This document shows, one piece after another, positions 1 through 7,440 of a DNA stretch of 12,517 nt (its first letter is position 1; every line of letters begins with the position of its first letter). Source of the DNA: Bacillota bacterium. Its GTDB lineage: Bacteria; Bacillota; UBA4882; UBA8346. The stretch spans positions 1 to 12,517 of the forward strand of contig DNPQ01000343.1 in assembly GCA_003501335.1 (NCBI GenBank), read 5' to 3'. The position numbers and the translations under genes were made by a program. A model generated the notes under the pieces. That model was not told where the DNA came from. It made no database searches and was given only the letters and a program-made list of their open reading frames with translations.

Positions 1-860
1 TTACCAGCGACCTTGGACATATCTGAAACTTCAAATGCTTGGGCAAAATTGGTGGCATCAATCGTCATTGCGGCCTGTCCCTGCTCCATTGATACCTGGA
101 CTTCATTCCAACCCATATTGACCGCTCCCGGAGGAGAATATTTCATTAAATCCGCAAAGAATTGGGTAGCCTTTTGCCCTGCTTTGTTATTAAAAACCGG
201 TTTGTTTCCCTTGTTGAAATAATCGCCGCCGTATGAACGAAGAAACATCGGCCAAAGATACCCGTTGGACGCCTGACCGCGACCGGCTTTTAGAACGATA
301 CCATAGGTATCGCCTTTGGTTAGTTTCGCGGCATCAGCCAATAATTCATCCATCGTTTGGGGAACCGTCAAGCCTGCTTCTTTAAACAGATCTTTGCGGT
401 ACATCAGGCAGGAACTCTCGCCATAAAATGGAAGTGCGTATGTTTTCCCTTGATATTTTTGAGAATTGATAAAGCCAGGCACGAAATCTTTAATATTGAT
501 GTCGGATGATTTCTTGATATATTTGTCAAGCGGAGCCAACCATCCTGCCCTGGCATATCTGGATACACTCACAATTAATATCGTTACAACATCATAATTG
601 TCCGCGCGGGCCGCAAAACTTGCCTCGGCTTTTTTGGCCAACTCTGCCTGGGGAAGTTGGTCCACATTCACTTTCATTCCGGTAGCTTTTTCAAACTCCG
701 GCAATATTCCAATCAAAGCCTTCGTGGCATTATGGCTTTGCATCGCTACGTTAATGGTTACACCTTCGAATTTTTTCGCAGCGCTGATATTACCGGCCGT
801 CATCATACAAATTAAAAGCAATATTACTCCCAAAACTAAACATTTTCTACTTTTTGTCAT
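1..860 (-). CDS. ABC transporter sugar/polyol-binding protein (family 1), 3' end outside window
   Basis: Partial gene: 286 codons are visible and the C-terminus runs off the left edge. It encodes an extracellular solute-binding protein that captures a sugar or polyol for an ABC importer. The N-terminus is a signal peptide: basic MTKSRK, a hydrophobic core to about residue 23, and probable cleavage after NISA (residue 27). There is no clear lipobox, since the Cys at 18 is preceded by Leu-Ile. The mature start (FEGVTINVAMQSHN) and later stretches such as YGESSCLMYRKDLFKEAG, LWPMFLRSYGGDYFN and MEQGQAAMTIDATNFAQAF are typical of family 1 binding proteins, especially the mannitol/sorbitol-like group; the ligand is inferred only. 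The start is fixed by AAGGGGGAG seven bases upstream of ATG. The ROK repressor gene lies 158 bp upstream on the same strand, with a perfect palindrome between them, so repression by that protein is likely. Permease genes would be expected beyond the window. Confidence 0.9.
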   Translation of the reverse strand, partial: MTKSRKCLVLGVILLLICMMTAGNISAAKKFEGVTINVAMQSHNATKALIGILPEFEKATGMKVNVDQLPQAELAKKAEASFAARADNYDVVTILIVSVSRYARAGWLAPLDKYIKKSSDINIKDFVPGFINSQKYQGKTYALPFYGESSCLMYRKDLFKEAGLTVPQTMDELLADAAKLTKGDTYGIVLKAGRGQASNGYLWPMFLRSYGGDYFNKGNKPVFNNKAGQKATQFFADLMKYSPPGAVNMGWNEVQVSMEQGQAAMTIDATNFAQAFEVSDMSKVAG

Positions 861-944
861 TAAATCTCCCCCTTGAAATTATTTTAACTATTGGGCGCTT
901 GTTGATCTGATCCTTTTCCACCTCCTTACCGGAGAATTTGTCAC

Positions 945-981
945 GGTTTAGTAATTAATTAACTTAATTAATTACTAAACC
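945..981. promoter_or_regulatory. 37-bp perfect palindrome, probable ROK repressor operator
   Basis: The arms GGTTTAGTAATTAATTA and TAATTAATTACTAAACC are exact reverse complements (17 bp each) separated by ACT. The site sits 84 bp upstream of the binding-protein ATG. Its core AATTAATTAACTTAATTAAT recurs with one mismatch in front of the ROK gene (2273-2292). The palindrome is AT-rich and neither strand has a U-run right after it, so it is unlikely to be a terminator. ROK repressors such as XylR bind long palindromes in front of sugar operons, so this is inferred to be the operator of the neighbouring ROK protein. Confidence 0.75.
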
Positions 982-1018
982 AAAAAAATATCCTCCCCCT
1001 GTTATTTTAGTAAGCTAT

Positions 1019-2230
1019 TTACATTATTACTGGTTTATCCATAAAAAGGCTCAATTCAGGCTGCTCGAAAACGAATTCGCTAACCATGGCTAACGTACCC
1101 AGTAATACCGGATTTTCCTGAAGCGAGGTAAATTTAATCTGTAATCTAGAGGCTGCATCGGGAAGCAATCGTTCTGTGGCAGCTTGTTTAACAGTTTCAA
1201 GCCAATCAATTCCGAAATCATTCATATCCCCATTGAGTACAATCAATTCCGGATTATAGGTGTTGACAAGATTTACGATGCCATAGCCCAAATGCCTTCC
1301 ACTATCGAAAGCCAATTTCGCCAGTGTCTGATCCCCGTTTTTAACCCGATTCTTAAACTCATCCCAACTTCCAACTTGAATATCGTAATCAGTTTGAGCT
1401 TTCTTTAGGAGGGCATCCGTTGAGCAATAAAGCTCCAAACATCCCCGATTCCCGCAGTCACAAAGCGGACCATCATAATTGATACTCATATGGCCCACTT
1501 CTCCGGCGAAACCGAAGGCTCCGTGAAAAATTTTGCCATCTAGAATGATTCCTGCTCCGATCCCCTTGCTGATCAAAAATGAAATCATATGCTGATATTC
1601 TTTACCTTCGCCGAACCATTTTTCTGCCAGGGCAACAGCATTCGAGTTGTTATCAAGGATTACCGGCAGACTGAATTGCTGCTTCAGATATTTTTTGATC
1701 GGGATCGCTTTCCATTCAGGATAGTGAGTCAAAAAAGAAATTTCACCTTTTCCCAGATGAATCGGTCCCGGAGTTGATACTCCGATACCAACAACCCGGC
1801 CTTTTCCGGAAGAAACGCAAATGCAATAATCAATCGCTTCTTTGATACTCTGTAAAACATTATCAATAGGCCCTTCAAGCTGCAAAAGAGTCTGTTTCTT
1901 TTCAAGCAATTGTCCGTTCAAATTGAACAACGCATAAGAAAGGCGATCCCGGCGTAAATTAACTCCAATGCCTAAAAAATGCTGATAATTAATTTGTAAA
2001 GGGATAGCATTCCGATTTAATGAACTTTCAAAGTCCCGGTCTTCTTTAATTAATTCAACTGCAATCATATCCCTGACCAAATTGGTAACAGCCGCTCCGG
2101 TTAAACCGCTCATCTCCGCTAGATCTTTCCGGCAAATATGGTCATTTCGATGCAGCAGTTTTAACAGGGTGGAACGATTCTCCAATTGTAATTGAGCTGT
2201 ATTTTTTCCCTTCGGCATTTTGATTGCCAT
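1019..2230 (-). CDS. ROK-family (XylR/NagC-like) transcriptional repressor
   Basis: Predicted 403 aa, a normal length for the family. Residues about 15-65 form a winged helix-turn-helix (NRSTLLKLLHRND, then CRKDLAEMSGLTGAAVTNLV), followed by a ROK sugar-binding domain. The ROK zinc signature is complete: GEVGH (His247), then C-x-C-x4-C at Cys257, Cys259 and Cys264 (CDCGNRGCLE). The catalytic END motif of ROK kinases reads DNN here (LDNNSNAVALAE), and the N-terminal DxGxT phosphate motif is missing, so it should be a repressor without kinase activity. An upstream TTG at 2248 could extend it by six residues, but the ATG at 2230 has GGAAGG ten bases before it and is preferred. It lies just upstream of, and in the same direction as, a sugar-binding protein gene. 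A near copy of the palindrome found before that gene sits in its own promoter region, suggesting autoregulation. The effector is unknown. Confidence 0.92.
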   Translation of the reverse strand: MAIKMPKGKNTAQLQLENRSTLLKLLHRNDHICRKDLAEMSGLTGAAVTNLVRDMIAVELIKEDRDFESSLNRNAIPLQINYQHFLGIGVNLRRDRLSYALFNLNGQLLEKKQTLLQLEGPIDNVLQSIKEAIDYCICVSSGKGRVVGIGVSTPGPIHLGKGEISFLTHYPEWKAIPIKKYLKQQFSLPVILDNNSNAVALAEKWFGEGKEYQHMISFLISKGIGAGIILDGKIFHGAFGFAGEVGHMSINYDGPLCDCGNRGCLELYCSTDALLKKAQTDYDIQVGSWDEFKNRVKNGDQTLAKLAFDSGRHLGYGIVNLVNTYNPELIVLNGDMNDFGIDWLETVKQAATERLLPDAASRLQIKFTSLQENPVLLGTLAMVSEFVFEQPELSLFMDKPVIM

Positions 2231-2272
2231 TTTAGAAACGCCTTCCAATCAAACAAGATTATTACTTTTAAC

Positions 2273-2292
2273 AATTAATCAACTTAATTAAT
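2273..2292. promoter_or_regulatory. Second, imperfect copy of the ROK operator core
   Basis: AATTAATCAACTTAATTAAT matches the core of the palindrome at 945-981 at 19 of 20 positions. It is itself an imperfect palindrome centred on C2283, with one mismatch in the inner nine pairs. It lies 43 bp upstream of the ROK start codon, where an autorepressor would bind. A shorter half-like match, AATTAATT, occurs near 2383-2390. Confidence 0.65.
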
Positions 2293-2394
2293 AAAATAAT
2301 TCTTGATCTTGCTCATTATTCCTGCTAAATTTTAAAAAATTTTAATAATAGGCCTGCACCCAATTGATAATTTTCCCTTAAAAATTAATTAAAA

Positions 2395-2425
2395 ATCCGG
2401 GAATAATAAAATTTCATCCCCGGAT
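2395..2425 (-). terminator. Probable rho-independent terminator of the SDR gene
   Basis: Read on the minus strand, ATCCGGG and CCCGGAT form a perfect 7-bp GC-rich stem around a 17-nt loop. The second arm runs straight into TTTT and then more T-rich sequence. It lies about 130 bp after the SDR stop and before the ROK promoter. The long loop and the distance lower confidence. Confidence 0.5.
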
Positions 2426-2555
2426 AGTTTTAATTATGCGGATTACTAAAATAAAGAAATATCATCTTCAGTAAAAAATATTAAAAGTGCTAATTCTTAA
2501 TAATACAGAAACCATTCGCAAAAGGCTCGGTCTCGCCATCACTGTCTAATAATAG

Positions 2556-3455
2556 TTACGACCCCACGATAACCCCGCCATTGACATGAATCGTCTGGCC
2601 CGAAACATACCGGGATTCGTCAGAGGCCAAATAAACCCACGCCGGAGCCAATTCAAACGGCTGGCCGGCCCGCTTCATCGGCGTGTCCAAGCCGAACTTA
2701 CTGACCTTCTCCGCCGAATAACTGGAAACAATTAAGGGTGTCCAAATCGGGCCCGGAGCAACCGCATTGACGCGAATCCCTTTTTTCTCCAAGGACAACG
2801 ACAACGAGCGGGTAAAAGTGACGATCGCCCCTTTGGTGGAGGAATAGTCGATTAAATCCGCTTCACCGCGGTAGGCCGTAATCGAAGCCGTGTTGATAAT
2901 CGCCGAACCCGGCTTCATATGAGGCAAAGCCGCCTTGGTCATATAAAAAAAAGAGAAAATATTGGTGCGAAAAGTGTTCTCCAATTGTTCATCAGAAATG
3001 TCCAGGATGCTGGTTTGCGGAAATTGGACTCCGGCGTTGTTCACCAAGATATCAAGCCGGCAGAATGTACTGATAACCTGGCTTACCACCTGGCGGCTAA
3101 ACTCCGGGTTGCGCAGATCCCCTTCAATCACCAGGCAACGTCCTCCCAACGCTTCAATGTATCTTTGGGTTTCAGCGGCATCCTCCCGCTCGTAAAGATA
3201 AACGATGGCCACTGCCGCCCCTTCCTTAGCAAAGGCCACGGCAACAGCCCGCCCCATTCCGCTGTCACCGCCGGTAATGATCGCCACTTTTCCCGCCAAT
3301 TTTCCGCTGCCGCGATACCCTTCATAATCAAAAATCGGCCGGGGATTCATTTTATATTCCAATCCCGGTTGCACCTCCTGATGCTGCGGTGGAAAAGCAA
3401 CCGGGATATCTTCACATTTTCGTTTACATCCGGCGTAAGGATAGACTGGATACAA
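2556..3455 (-). CDS. SDR family oxidoreductase (YdaD/YhxC/YhdF-like general stress type)
   Basis: Predicted 299 aa classical short-chain dehydrogenase, an NAD(P)-dependent cytosolic oxidoreductase. Motifs from the TTG start: nucleotide-binding TGGDSGMG (61-68), NNAG (139-142), catalytic Ser191 in NTASITAY, and the Tyr204-x3-Lys208 pair in DYSSTKG. The N-terminal extension with PPQHQ...QPG...MNPRP marks the YdaD/YhxC/YgHA-like subgroup, whose members in Bacillus belong to the general stress regulon; their substrate is not settled. The start is the TTG at 3455, because AAGGAGGG lies seven bases upstream. A TTG eight codons earlier would bury that ribosome site inside the gene. The N-terminus carries a Cys-x3-Cys pair (residues 10 and 14: AGCKRKCE), unusual enough to note. 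The gene appears to be monocistronic, with a probable terminator downstream. Confidence 0.93.
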   Translation of the reverse strand: MYPVYPYAGCKRKCEDIPVAFPPQHQEVQPGLEYKMNPRPIFDYEGYRGSGKLAGKVAIITGGDSGMGRAVAVAFAKEGAAVAIVYLYEREDAAETQRYIEALGGRCLVIEGDLRNPEFSRQVVSQVISTFCRLDILVNNAGVQFPQTSILDISDEQLENTFRTNIFSFFYMTKAALPHMKPGSAIINTASITAYRGEADLIDYSSTKGAIVTFTRSLSLSLEKKGIRVNAVAPGPIWTPLIVSSYSAEKVSKFGLDTPMKRAGQPFELAPAWVYLASDESRYVSGQTIHVNGGVIVGS

Positions 3456-3811
3456 ATTGATTCCCTCCTTCAAGGACAATTCATCCCAAAAAGGTTCGTT
3501 ATGGAGCCAAAAGTTTCAATCCTCCGGTTTGGTAAAAAACTCACTGCCCCATTATCAAATATTTGGTGATGTTTTACTAGTAATATATGCCTAAGCAATA
3601 TAGGCTGTGAGCCATTGAAGAAACCTTCGCCCCATCAAACATAAAAAAGCAGCGTCTCCCGCAAGTTCAATTACGGATACCCTGTTCGACCAGCCCAATT
3701 TATGCCATCAACCCAGCAGAGATACCAATTCCCTAATCATATAATATCGCAAGAACCTACCAAAAGCCTTTTCTTTAATTTAAAGCCTTTGGACGTAAGG
3801 AGCCAAAACAG
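3456..3811. other. Divergent intergenic region between the SDR and ferritin-like genes
   Basis: About 355 bp with no gene I can support. A perfect TATAAT at 3740-3745 on the plus strand could be the -10 of the ferritin-like gene, but the sequence 17 bp upstream does not resemble TTGACA. A 9-bp direct repeat AAAGCCTTT occurs at 3763-3771 and 3782-3790, just before the ribosome site of that gene. No sigma-B-like promoter was found for the SDR gene. Confidence 0.4.
3463..3470 (-). promoter_or_regulatory. Ribosome binding site that fixes the TTG start of the SDR gene
   Basis: On the minus strand AAGGAGGG is followed by seven bases (AATCAAT) and then TTG at 3455. This near-perfect Shine-Dalgarno excludes the longer frame starting at 3479, in which it would encode Lys-Glu-Gly. 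Confidence 0.75.
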
Positions 3812-4252
3812 ATGGATTTGAGTCCATACAATCCGATGGGCCCTCGCCATTTTGACAGTCTGGTCCAAGATATTGAAAAAGCCCTCAATGGAGAATGCAG
3901 TGCGATTGTCTGTTATGAAAAATTAAGTCAGATAGCTCCGGTCCCTGAACAAAAGGAACGGATCCGGGAAATTCGCAGGGAAGAGATCAAACTTTTTCAG
4001 ATATTTAGCGGAATTTACAGAACAATCACCGGTCAAAACCCCACCCCGCGAATCACCAAGGAATGCCCTGACGATTATTGGGAAGGCCTCAAAGCATCCT
4101 TTATTGATGAGCAGGAACCCGTTGATTTTTATTTGAGAATTGCGGACAAAGCCGAGGATTTTTTCATCCTGGGAACCGTTTCGCCGGGCTGCTGCCGATG
4201 AACAGAACCACGCCGTATGGTTTTCTTTTTTCTACCTGAAAAGCGCTTGTAA
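3812..4252 (+). pseudogene. YhjR-like ferritin-like protein, frameshifted before its last helix
   Basis: The frame starting at ATG 3812 (AAGGAG nine bases upstream) encodes a ferritin-like four-helix protein, probably an iron-binding or rubrerythrin-type stress or spore protein. Helix 1 has ALNGECSAIVCYEKLSQ with Glu28. Helix 2 has Glu58, but the usual ExxH His is Leu61. Helix 3 has DEQEPVDFYLRIAD. After residue 117 the frame turns into FILGTVSPGCCR and stops at 4201. The expected last helix, FRRAAADEQNHAVWF with its E-x-x-H iron ligand, is present in the +1 frame from 4164. Losing one T from the run at 4159-4164 would join the two. Family members are about 145-160 aa, so the native stop should lie near 4250. 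The shifted frame has no stop until 4388, past the terminator and up to the -10 of the next gene. A TAA in the original frame at 4250-4252 may be the real end if a second compensating shift exists in the T-rich stretch 4221-4231. A sequencing error is possible. Confidence 0.75.
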
Positions 4253-4257
4253 CACCC

Positions 4258-4290
4258 AATGCCAGGTCGGTCAGCCAACCTGGCATTTTT
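4258..4290 (+). terminator. Strong rho-independent terminator after the ferritin-like gene
   Basis: AATGCCAGGT and ACCTGGCATT form a perfect 10-bp stem with a 10-nt loop, followed directly by a run of T that overlaps the end of the second arm. It lies right where the ferritin-like gene should end and about 75 bp before the promoter of the permease gene, so the two are separate transcription units. Confidence 0.9.
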
Positions 4291-4364
4291 ACACCCGAGA
4301 ACTCTATTGCTTCTCTTCACGGCATTCATACCCAATTCAAAACGAGTTTGAAAGTTCCATTCAA

Positions 4365-4394
4365 TTGACAAGATTTTATGGAAACTGATATGAT
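4365..4394 (+). promoter_or_regulatory. Sigma-A-type promoter of the RhaT-like permease gene
   Basis: A perfect -35 TTGACA (4365-4370) and a -10 TATGAT (4389-4394) are separated by 18 bp. Transcription would begin near 4401, giving a leader of about 37 nt with AAGGAG before the ATG at 4438. Confidence 0.8.
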
Positions 4395-4437
4395 AATAAT
4401 ACTTTGTAGCATTCATTGCTGTTAAGGAGAGCTCTTC

Positions 4438-5415
4438 ATGACAACTGCCAACATCAATTTGGGTTTAATTTTCGGGATTTGCTCCGGTATACTTTCCGGT
4501 TCTTACGGTGTGTGGATGAAAAAGATCAAAGGATGGAACTGGGAGAACACTTGGATTACTTATTCTTTTTGGGCTTTGCTGGTATACCCCTTCATTTTGG
4601 CATTCACCACCATCCCGGGATTTTTGAATATTCTCGGTTCCATACCGTTGATGACACTAGCCCTGGTTTTCCTGATGGGAGCCGGCTGGGGTTTAAGCAA
4701 TATCGGTTTTGGGATCGGTCTTCGCGAACTTGGAATTGCCTTAACTTCAGTGATTGTCATCGGTATCGGGAATGTTTTAGGCACCATCTTCCCGCTGATT
4801 GTTTACCATCCCGAAAGTATCTGGAAACCGGTAGGAATCTGTATTATTTGCGGCTCCATCATCTCAGTGCTGGGAATTATCCTCAGTTCCCTGGAATCCC
4901 GGCCCTTTGCCAAAAACGTTTTGAAAGCCCCGCCTTCAAAAAATCCCCATCGCCAAGTAACCATCATCTGCATCGCTGCCGGAATCCTCGGGATGTTTTT
5001 TAATTTTGCTCTGATCGTTGGTAAACCCCTTGAAAAATTGGCGGTTCTCCACGGGGCCAAAATGCAAAACGCCTCCAACGCCACCTGGTGCATTATCCTG
5101 GCAGGAGCATTTGTCGTAAGTACTATTTACTGCGGTGTGTTATTGTTTCAAAACCGTAGTTTGAAGCTTTTTCAAAGAAAAGAGTCGGTTCGTAATTGTT
5201 CTTATACCATTCTCATGGGGCTCATTTGGTTTGGCGGAACCAATCTGTACGGCATCTCCGTCCTTTACTTCGGTAAATTCGGTCCCTCCATCGGCTGGCC
5301 TATTTTTCAAAGTGTTCAGATTATGGCGGCCAATCTCCTAGGGATATTGACCGGTGAATGGCATCATCTGGACAGAAAAACATTTTATATGCGCCTGGCC
5401 GGAATGTCTTCTTGA
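4438..5415 (+). CDS. RhaT-type sugar:proton symporter, C-terminus frameshifted
   Basis: A 325-aa integral membrane protein of the RhaT/DMT type, which imports L-rhamnose or a related sugar with protons. Conserved stretches include SGSYGVWMKKIKGWNWENTW near the N-terminus, GAGWGLSNIGFGIGLRELG (roughly residues 81-99) and LGILTGEW near the C-terminus. About ten hydrophobic segments are visible. TTAAGGAGAG precedes the ATG at 4438. The frame ends early at 5415 with GMSS. From 5412 another frame reads LISGIVVTSAAGKLS and stops at 5459, which is the expected last membrane helix. One missing base near 5404-5412 would restore a protein of about 340 aa, close to the 344 aa of E. coli RhaT. The substrate is inferred from family only. 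No rhamnose catabolic genes are in view and the gene stands alone with its own promoter. Confidence 0.82.
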   Translation: MTTANINLGLIFGICSGILSGSYGVWMKKIKGWNWENTWITYSFWALLVYPFILAFTTIPGFLNILGSIPLMTLALVFLMGAGWGLSNIGFGIGLRELGIALTSVIVIGIGNVLGTIFPLIVYHPESIWKPVGICIICGSIISVLGIILSSLESRPFAKNVLKAPPSKNPHRQVTIICIAAGILGMFFNFALIVGKPLEKLAVLHGAKMQNASNATWCIILAGAFVVSTIYCGVLLFQNRSLKLFQRKESVRNCSYTILMGLIWFGGTNLYGISVLYFGKFGPSIGWPIFQSVQIMAANLLGILTGEWHHLDRKTFYMRLAGMSS

Positions 5416-5488
5416 TCAGCGGAATCGTCGTTACCAGTGCCGCCGGAAAATTATCCTGACAATCGTCAAAATAAAGGATAGTCGAAGC

Positions 5489-5553
5489 AGGCTGTTTAAA
5501 AAGCTCCTCCATCAGGGTCTTTGAATGATGCTTTGACTATTTTTGGACAGCCT
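5489..5553. repeat. Imperfect inverted repeat between convergent genes
   Basis: AGGCTGT (5489-5495) and ACAGCCT (5547-5553) are exact inverted arms. The adjoining TTAAAAAG and CTATTTTTGG extend the pairing imperfectly, around a loop of about 33 nt. It fills the gap between the convergent permease and peptidase genes. It may act as a weak bidirectional terminator (the flanks have only short T runs) or be a mobile-element end or repeat; one copy in the window cannot settle this. Confidence 0.4.
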
Positions 5554-5554
5554 C

Positions 5555-7390
5555 TTAATTTTCTCCCAAATTTCTTTTCAAAAAATCTTCCATGGCCTTA
5601 TAAAAAGCAATGCGGTTTTCTTCATTATGAAAGCCGTGTCCCTCATTTTCTTTAACCATATACTCCACATTGACACCCCGTCTTTTAAGGGCCTCCACAA
5701 TTTGGTTGGATTCATTGATATTCACTCTGGGGTCTTGCGCTCCTTGAGCCACAAAAACCGGGACTTTAATCTGATCTACATGGAAAACCGGCGATGCTGC
5801 CCGGAGTAGCCCGATGTCTTCTTCCGGATTTCCCACCATCACATAAAACCGTTCCAAAGTCGGTTTCCAATAAGGAGGAATCGTCTTCATGAAGGTAAAC
5901 AGATTAGCTACTCCACAATAATCGACTCCACAAGCATAAAGCTCAGGTGTAAAAGTTAGGCCAGCTAAGGTGGCATATCCTCCGTAACTACCCCCATAAA
6001 TCGCTATTCTCCGAGGATTGGCAATCCCCTCTTTGATAAGCCATTTCACACCATCGGTAATATCATCCTGCATCCGCCGGCCCCACTCTTTAAAGGAAGC
6101 TTGCCAAAAATTGCGGCCATAGCCGGTAGAACCCCGAAAATTCATTTGTAATACGGCAAAGCCCCGATTGGCCAAAAACTGAGCTTCAGCATCAAAGCCC
6201 CAAACATCGCGGGCCCATGGACCGCCGTGAGGATTCACCACCACCGGCAAATTCTTAGTTCCCATTCCTCTGGGTAAGGTTACATAACCATGAATCAATA
6301 AGCCGTCCCGGGACGTATAAACAATTGGCTTCATTTCACACATCAGCTTTTCCGGAAGCCAGGGGCTGATTTCCGCCAATTTGCTCAGTCGATCACAGAC
6401 GGCATCGTATAAATAGTAACAACCCCGGGAACGGTCACTATAATGGCGCACGATATAAAAATCTTCATTTTTACTATGATCCACCAGCGCCACTTCATCA
6501 GAGGGTAAATAACGGCGGATTTTAGTGAATATTTGTTCCGTATAGGGATCTAAAAACTTATATTTCGTTTTCCAGGTCATATAATCAATGTATGTCAATA
6601 CTTTTCGCTTCTGGGAATAATGAAGACTTTCCACATCAACTTCAGGCTCTTGAAAAATTAAGGCCTTCTCCTCACCACGAGCCATATCCAATTCAACAAT
6701 GGCCGTTTTATCCCGTCCCATATTGGATGCGGCATAAACATTCCGGTCGTCAAAGGTGAAGAATAAAGGATTCATAGTAACCCGGAAGCTGGTGGTTACT
6801 ATCGGTCTAAATGGCATTGCTTCCGTTTCCCGGTAAAGCAAAATATTATCCGTACCTTCAAAAGCTATGGCCACTCTGACTCTCCCCTGATGATCTGTTA
6901 ACCATCCTTCGATATTGCCCGGATTGGCAGCCGCCATTATTAATTCGCCAGTGGCTACATTGAGGCGATAAACATCGAATACCTGGGGATTCCTTTGGTT
7001 AAGGCCGATAATCATTTCATTTTCTTGATCTTCCAAGTCATCATAGATTTCAGCCCGCACCCCGGGAAATGGAGTTAAATCCCTAAGATTTTGGCCATTC
7101 GATTCAACGGCAACCACATGAAAATTTTCATCCCCTTTAAAATCTTTGCGGTAAATAATACGCTGATTTCCCTTCCAACAATACCCGGCAATATCCCGCG
7201 CCGTTTCGGAAGTAACCCGTTCTACCATCCCTGTATCCAGGTTTTGAACAAACACATTCATCCGGTTATGATAAGGCCCCAGAAAAGAGAGATGCTTTCC
7301 ATCCGGCGAAATCTGATAACTGCTTTTATCGGGATTTTTAAAAAAATACGGCAGCGGAATTTCTGGATAAACCGGTATTTGACGATCCAA
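5555..7390 (-). CDS. S9 family serine peptidase (acylaminoacyl-peptidase/prolyl oligopeptidase type)
   Basis: Predicted 611 aa, typical for S9C peptidases, which cleave short or acylated peptides. Residues about 20-345 form a beta-propeller built of repeats such as SPDGKHLSFLG and VFDVYRLNVATGE. Residues about 355-611 form the alpha/beta-hydrolase domain. The catalytic triad is complete: Ser468 in YGGSYGGYATLAG, Asp553 in AQGAQDPRVN and His585 in ENEGHGFH. The oxyanion region NPHGGPW is at 386-392. There is no signal peptide, so the enzyme is cytoplasmic. The start is TTG at 7390, with AGGGGGC eight bases upstream; no better ATG lies near. The 160-bp upstream gap contains two near-identical AT-rich repeats that each hold a TATAAT on this strand. 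It follows the PilZ gene in the same direction but with a gap large enough for its own promoter. The physiological substrate cannot be told from sequence. Confidence 0.93.
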   Translation of the reverse strand: MDRQIPVYPEIPLPYFFKNPDKSSYQISPDGKHLSFLGPYHNRMNVFVQNLDTGMVERVTSETARDIAGYCWKGNQRIIYRKDFKGDENFHVVAVESNGQNLRDLTPFPGVRAEIYDDLEDQENEMIIGLNQRNPQVFDVYRLNVATGELIMAAANPGNIEGWLTDHQGRVRVAIAFEGTDNILLYRETEAMPFRPIVTTSFRVTMNPLFFTFDDRNVYAASNMGRDKTAIVELDMARGEEKALIFQEPEVDVESLHYSQKRKVLTYIDYMTWKTKYKFLDPYTEQIFTKIRRYLPSDEVALVDHSKNEDFYIVRHYSDRSRGCYYLYDAVCDRLSKLAEISPWLPEKLMCEMKPIVYTSRDGLLIHGYVTLPRGMGTKNLPVVVNPHGGPWARDVWGFDAEAQFLANRGFAVLQMNFRGSTGYGRNFWQASFKEWGRRMQDDITDGVKWLIKEGIANPRRIAIYGGSYGGYATLAGLTFTPELYACGVDYCGVANLFTFMKTIPPYWKPTLERFYVMVGNPEEDIGLLRAASPVFHVDQIKVPVFVAQGAQDPRVNINESNQIVEALKRRGVNVEYMVKENEGHGFHNEENRIAFYKAMEDFLKRNLGEN

Positions 7391-7440
7391 CCGTTAACGC
7401 CCCCTAAACTGTCTCAAGAATACTCATAACTGTATATATC

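Larger units (their letters stand above)
2231..2555. other. 325-bp AT-rich intergenic region, no gene
   Basis: This region holds the ROK leader and promoter, the imperfect operator at 2273-2292 and the probable SDR terminator at 2395-2425. I see no open frame with a ribosome site on either strand and no RNA gene. I could not pick a convincing -35/-10 pair for the ROK gene, because the AT-rich sequence offers many weak candidates. Confidence 0.5.

Noticed and set aside
945..981. Palindrome as a terminator of the ROK gene
   Set aside because: The stem is almost all A/T and no U-run follows on the minus strand; the matching core at 2273-2292 fits an operator better.
2919..3569. 216-codon open frame on the plus strand
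   Set aside because: It lies antisense to the SDR gene, has no ribosome site, and its protein has no recognisable features, while the SDR frame shows full catalytic motifs.
4157..4201. Programmed frameshift in the ferritin-like gene
   Set aside because: The T6 run would favour a -1 slip, but a +1 change is needed, there is no known +1 signal, and the shifted frame lacks a natural stop; mutation or a sequence error is simpler.
4140..4388. 82-codon plus-strand frame as a separate gene
   Set aside because: Its first part is the displaced C-terminal helix of the ferritin-like protein. The rest runs through a strong terminator and ends at the -10 of the next promoter, so it is not an independent gene.
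5321..5512. Minus-strand frame containing STILYFDDCQDNF as a possible gene or transposase scrap
   Set aside because: Most of it is antisense to the end of the permease gene, it has no convincing start, and I recognise no family.
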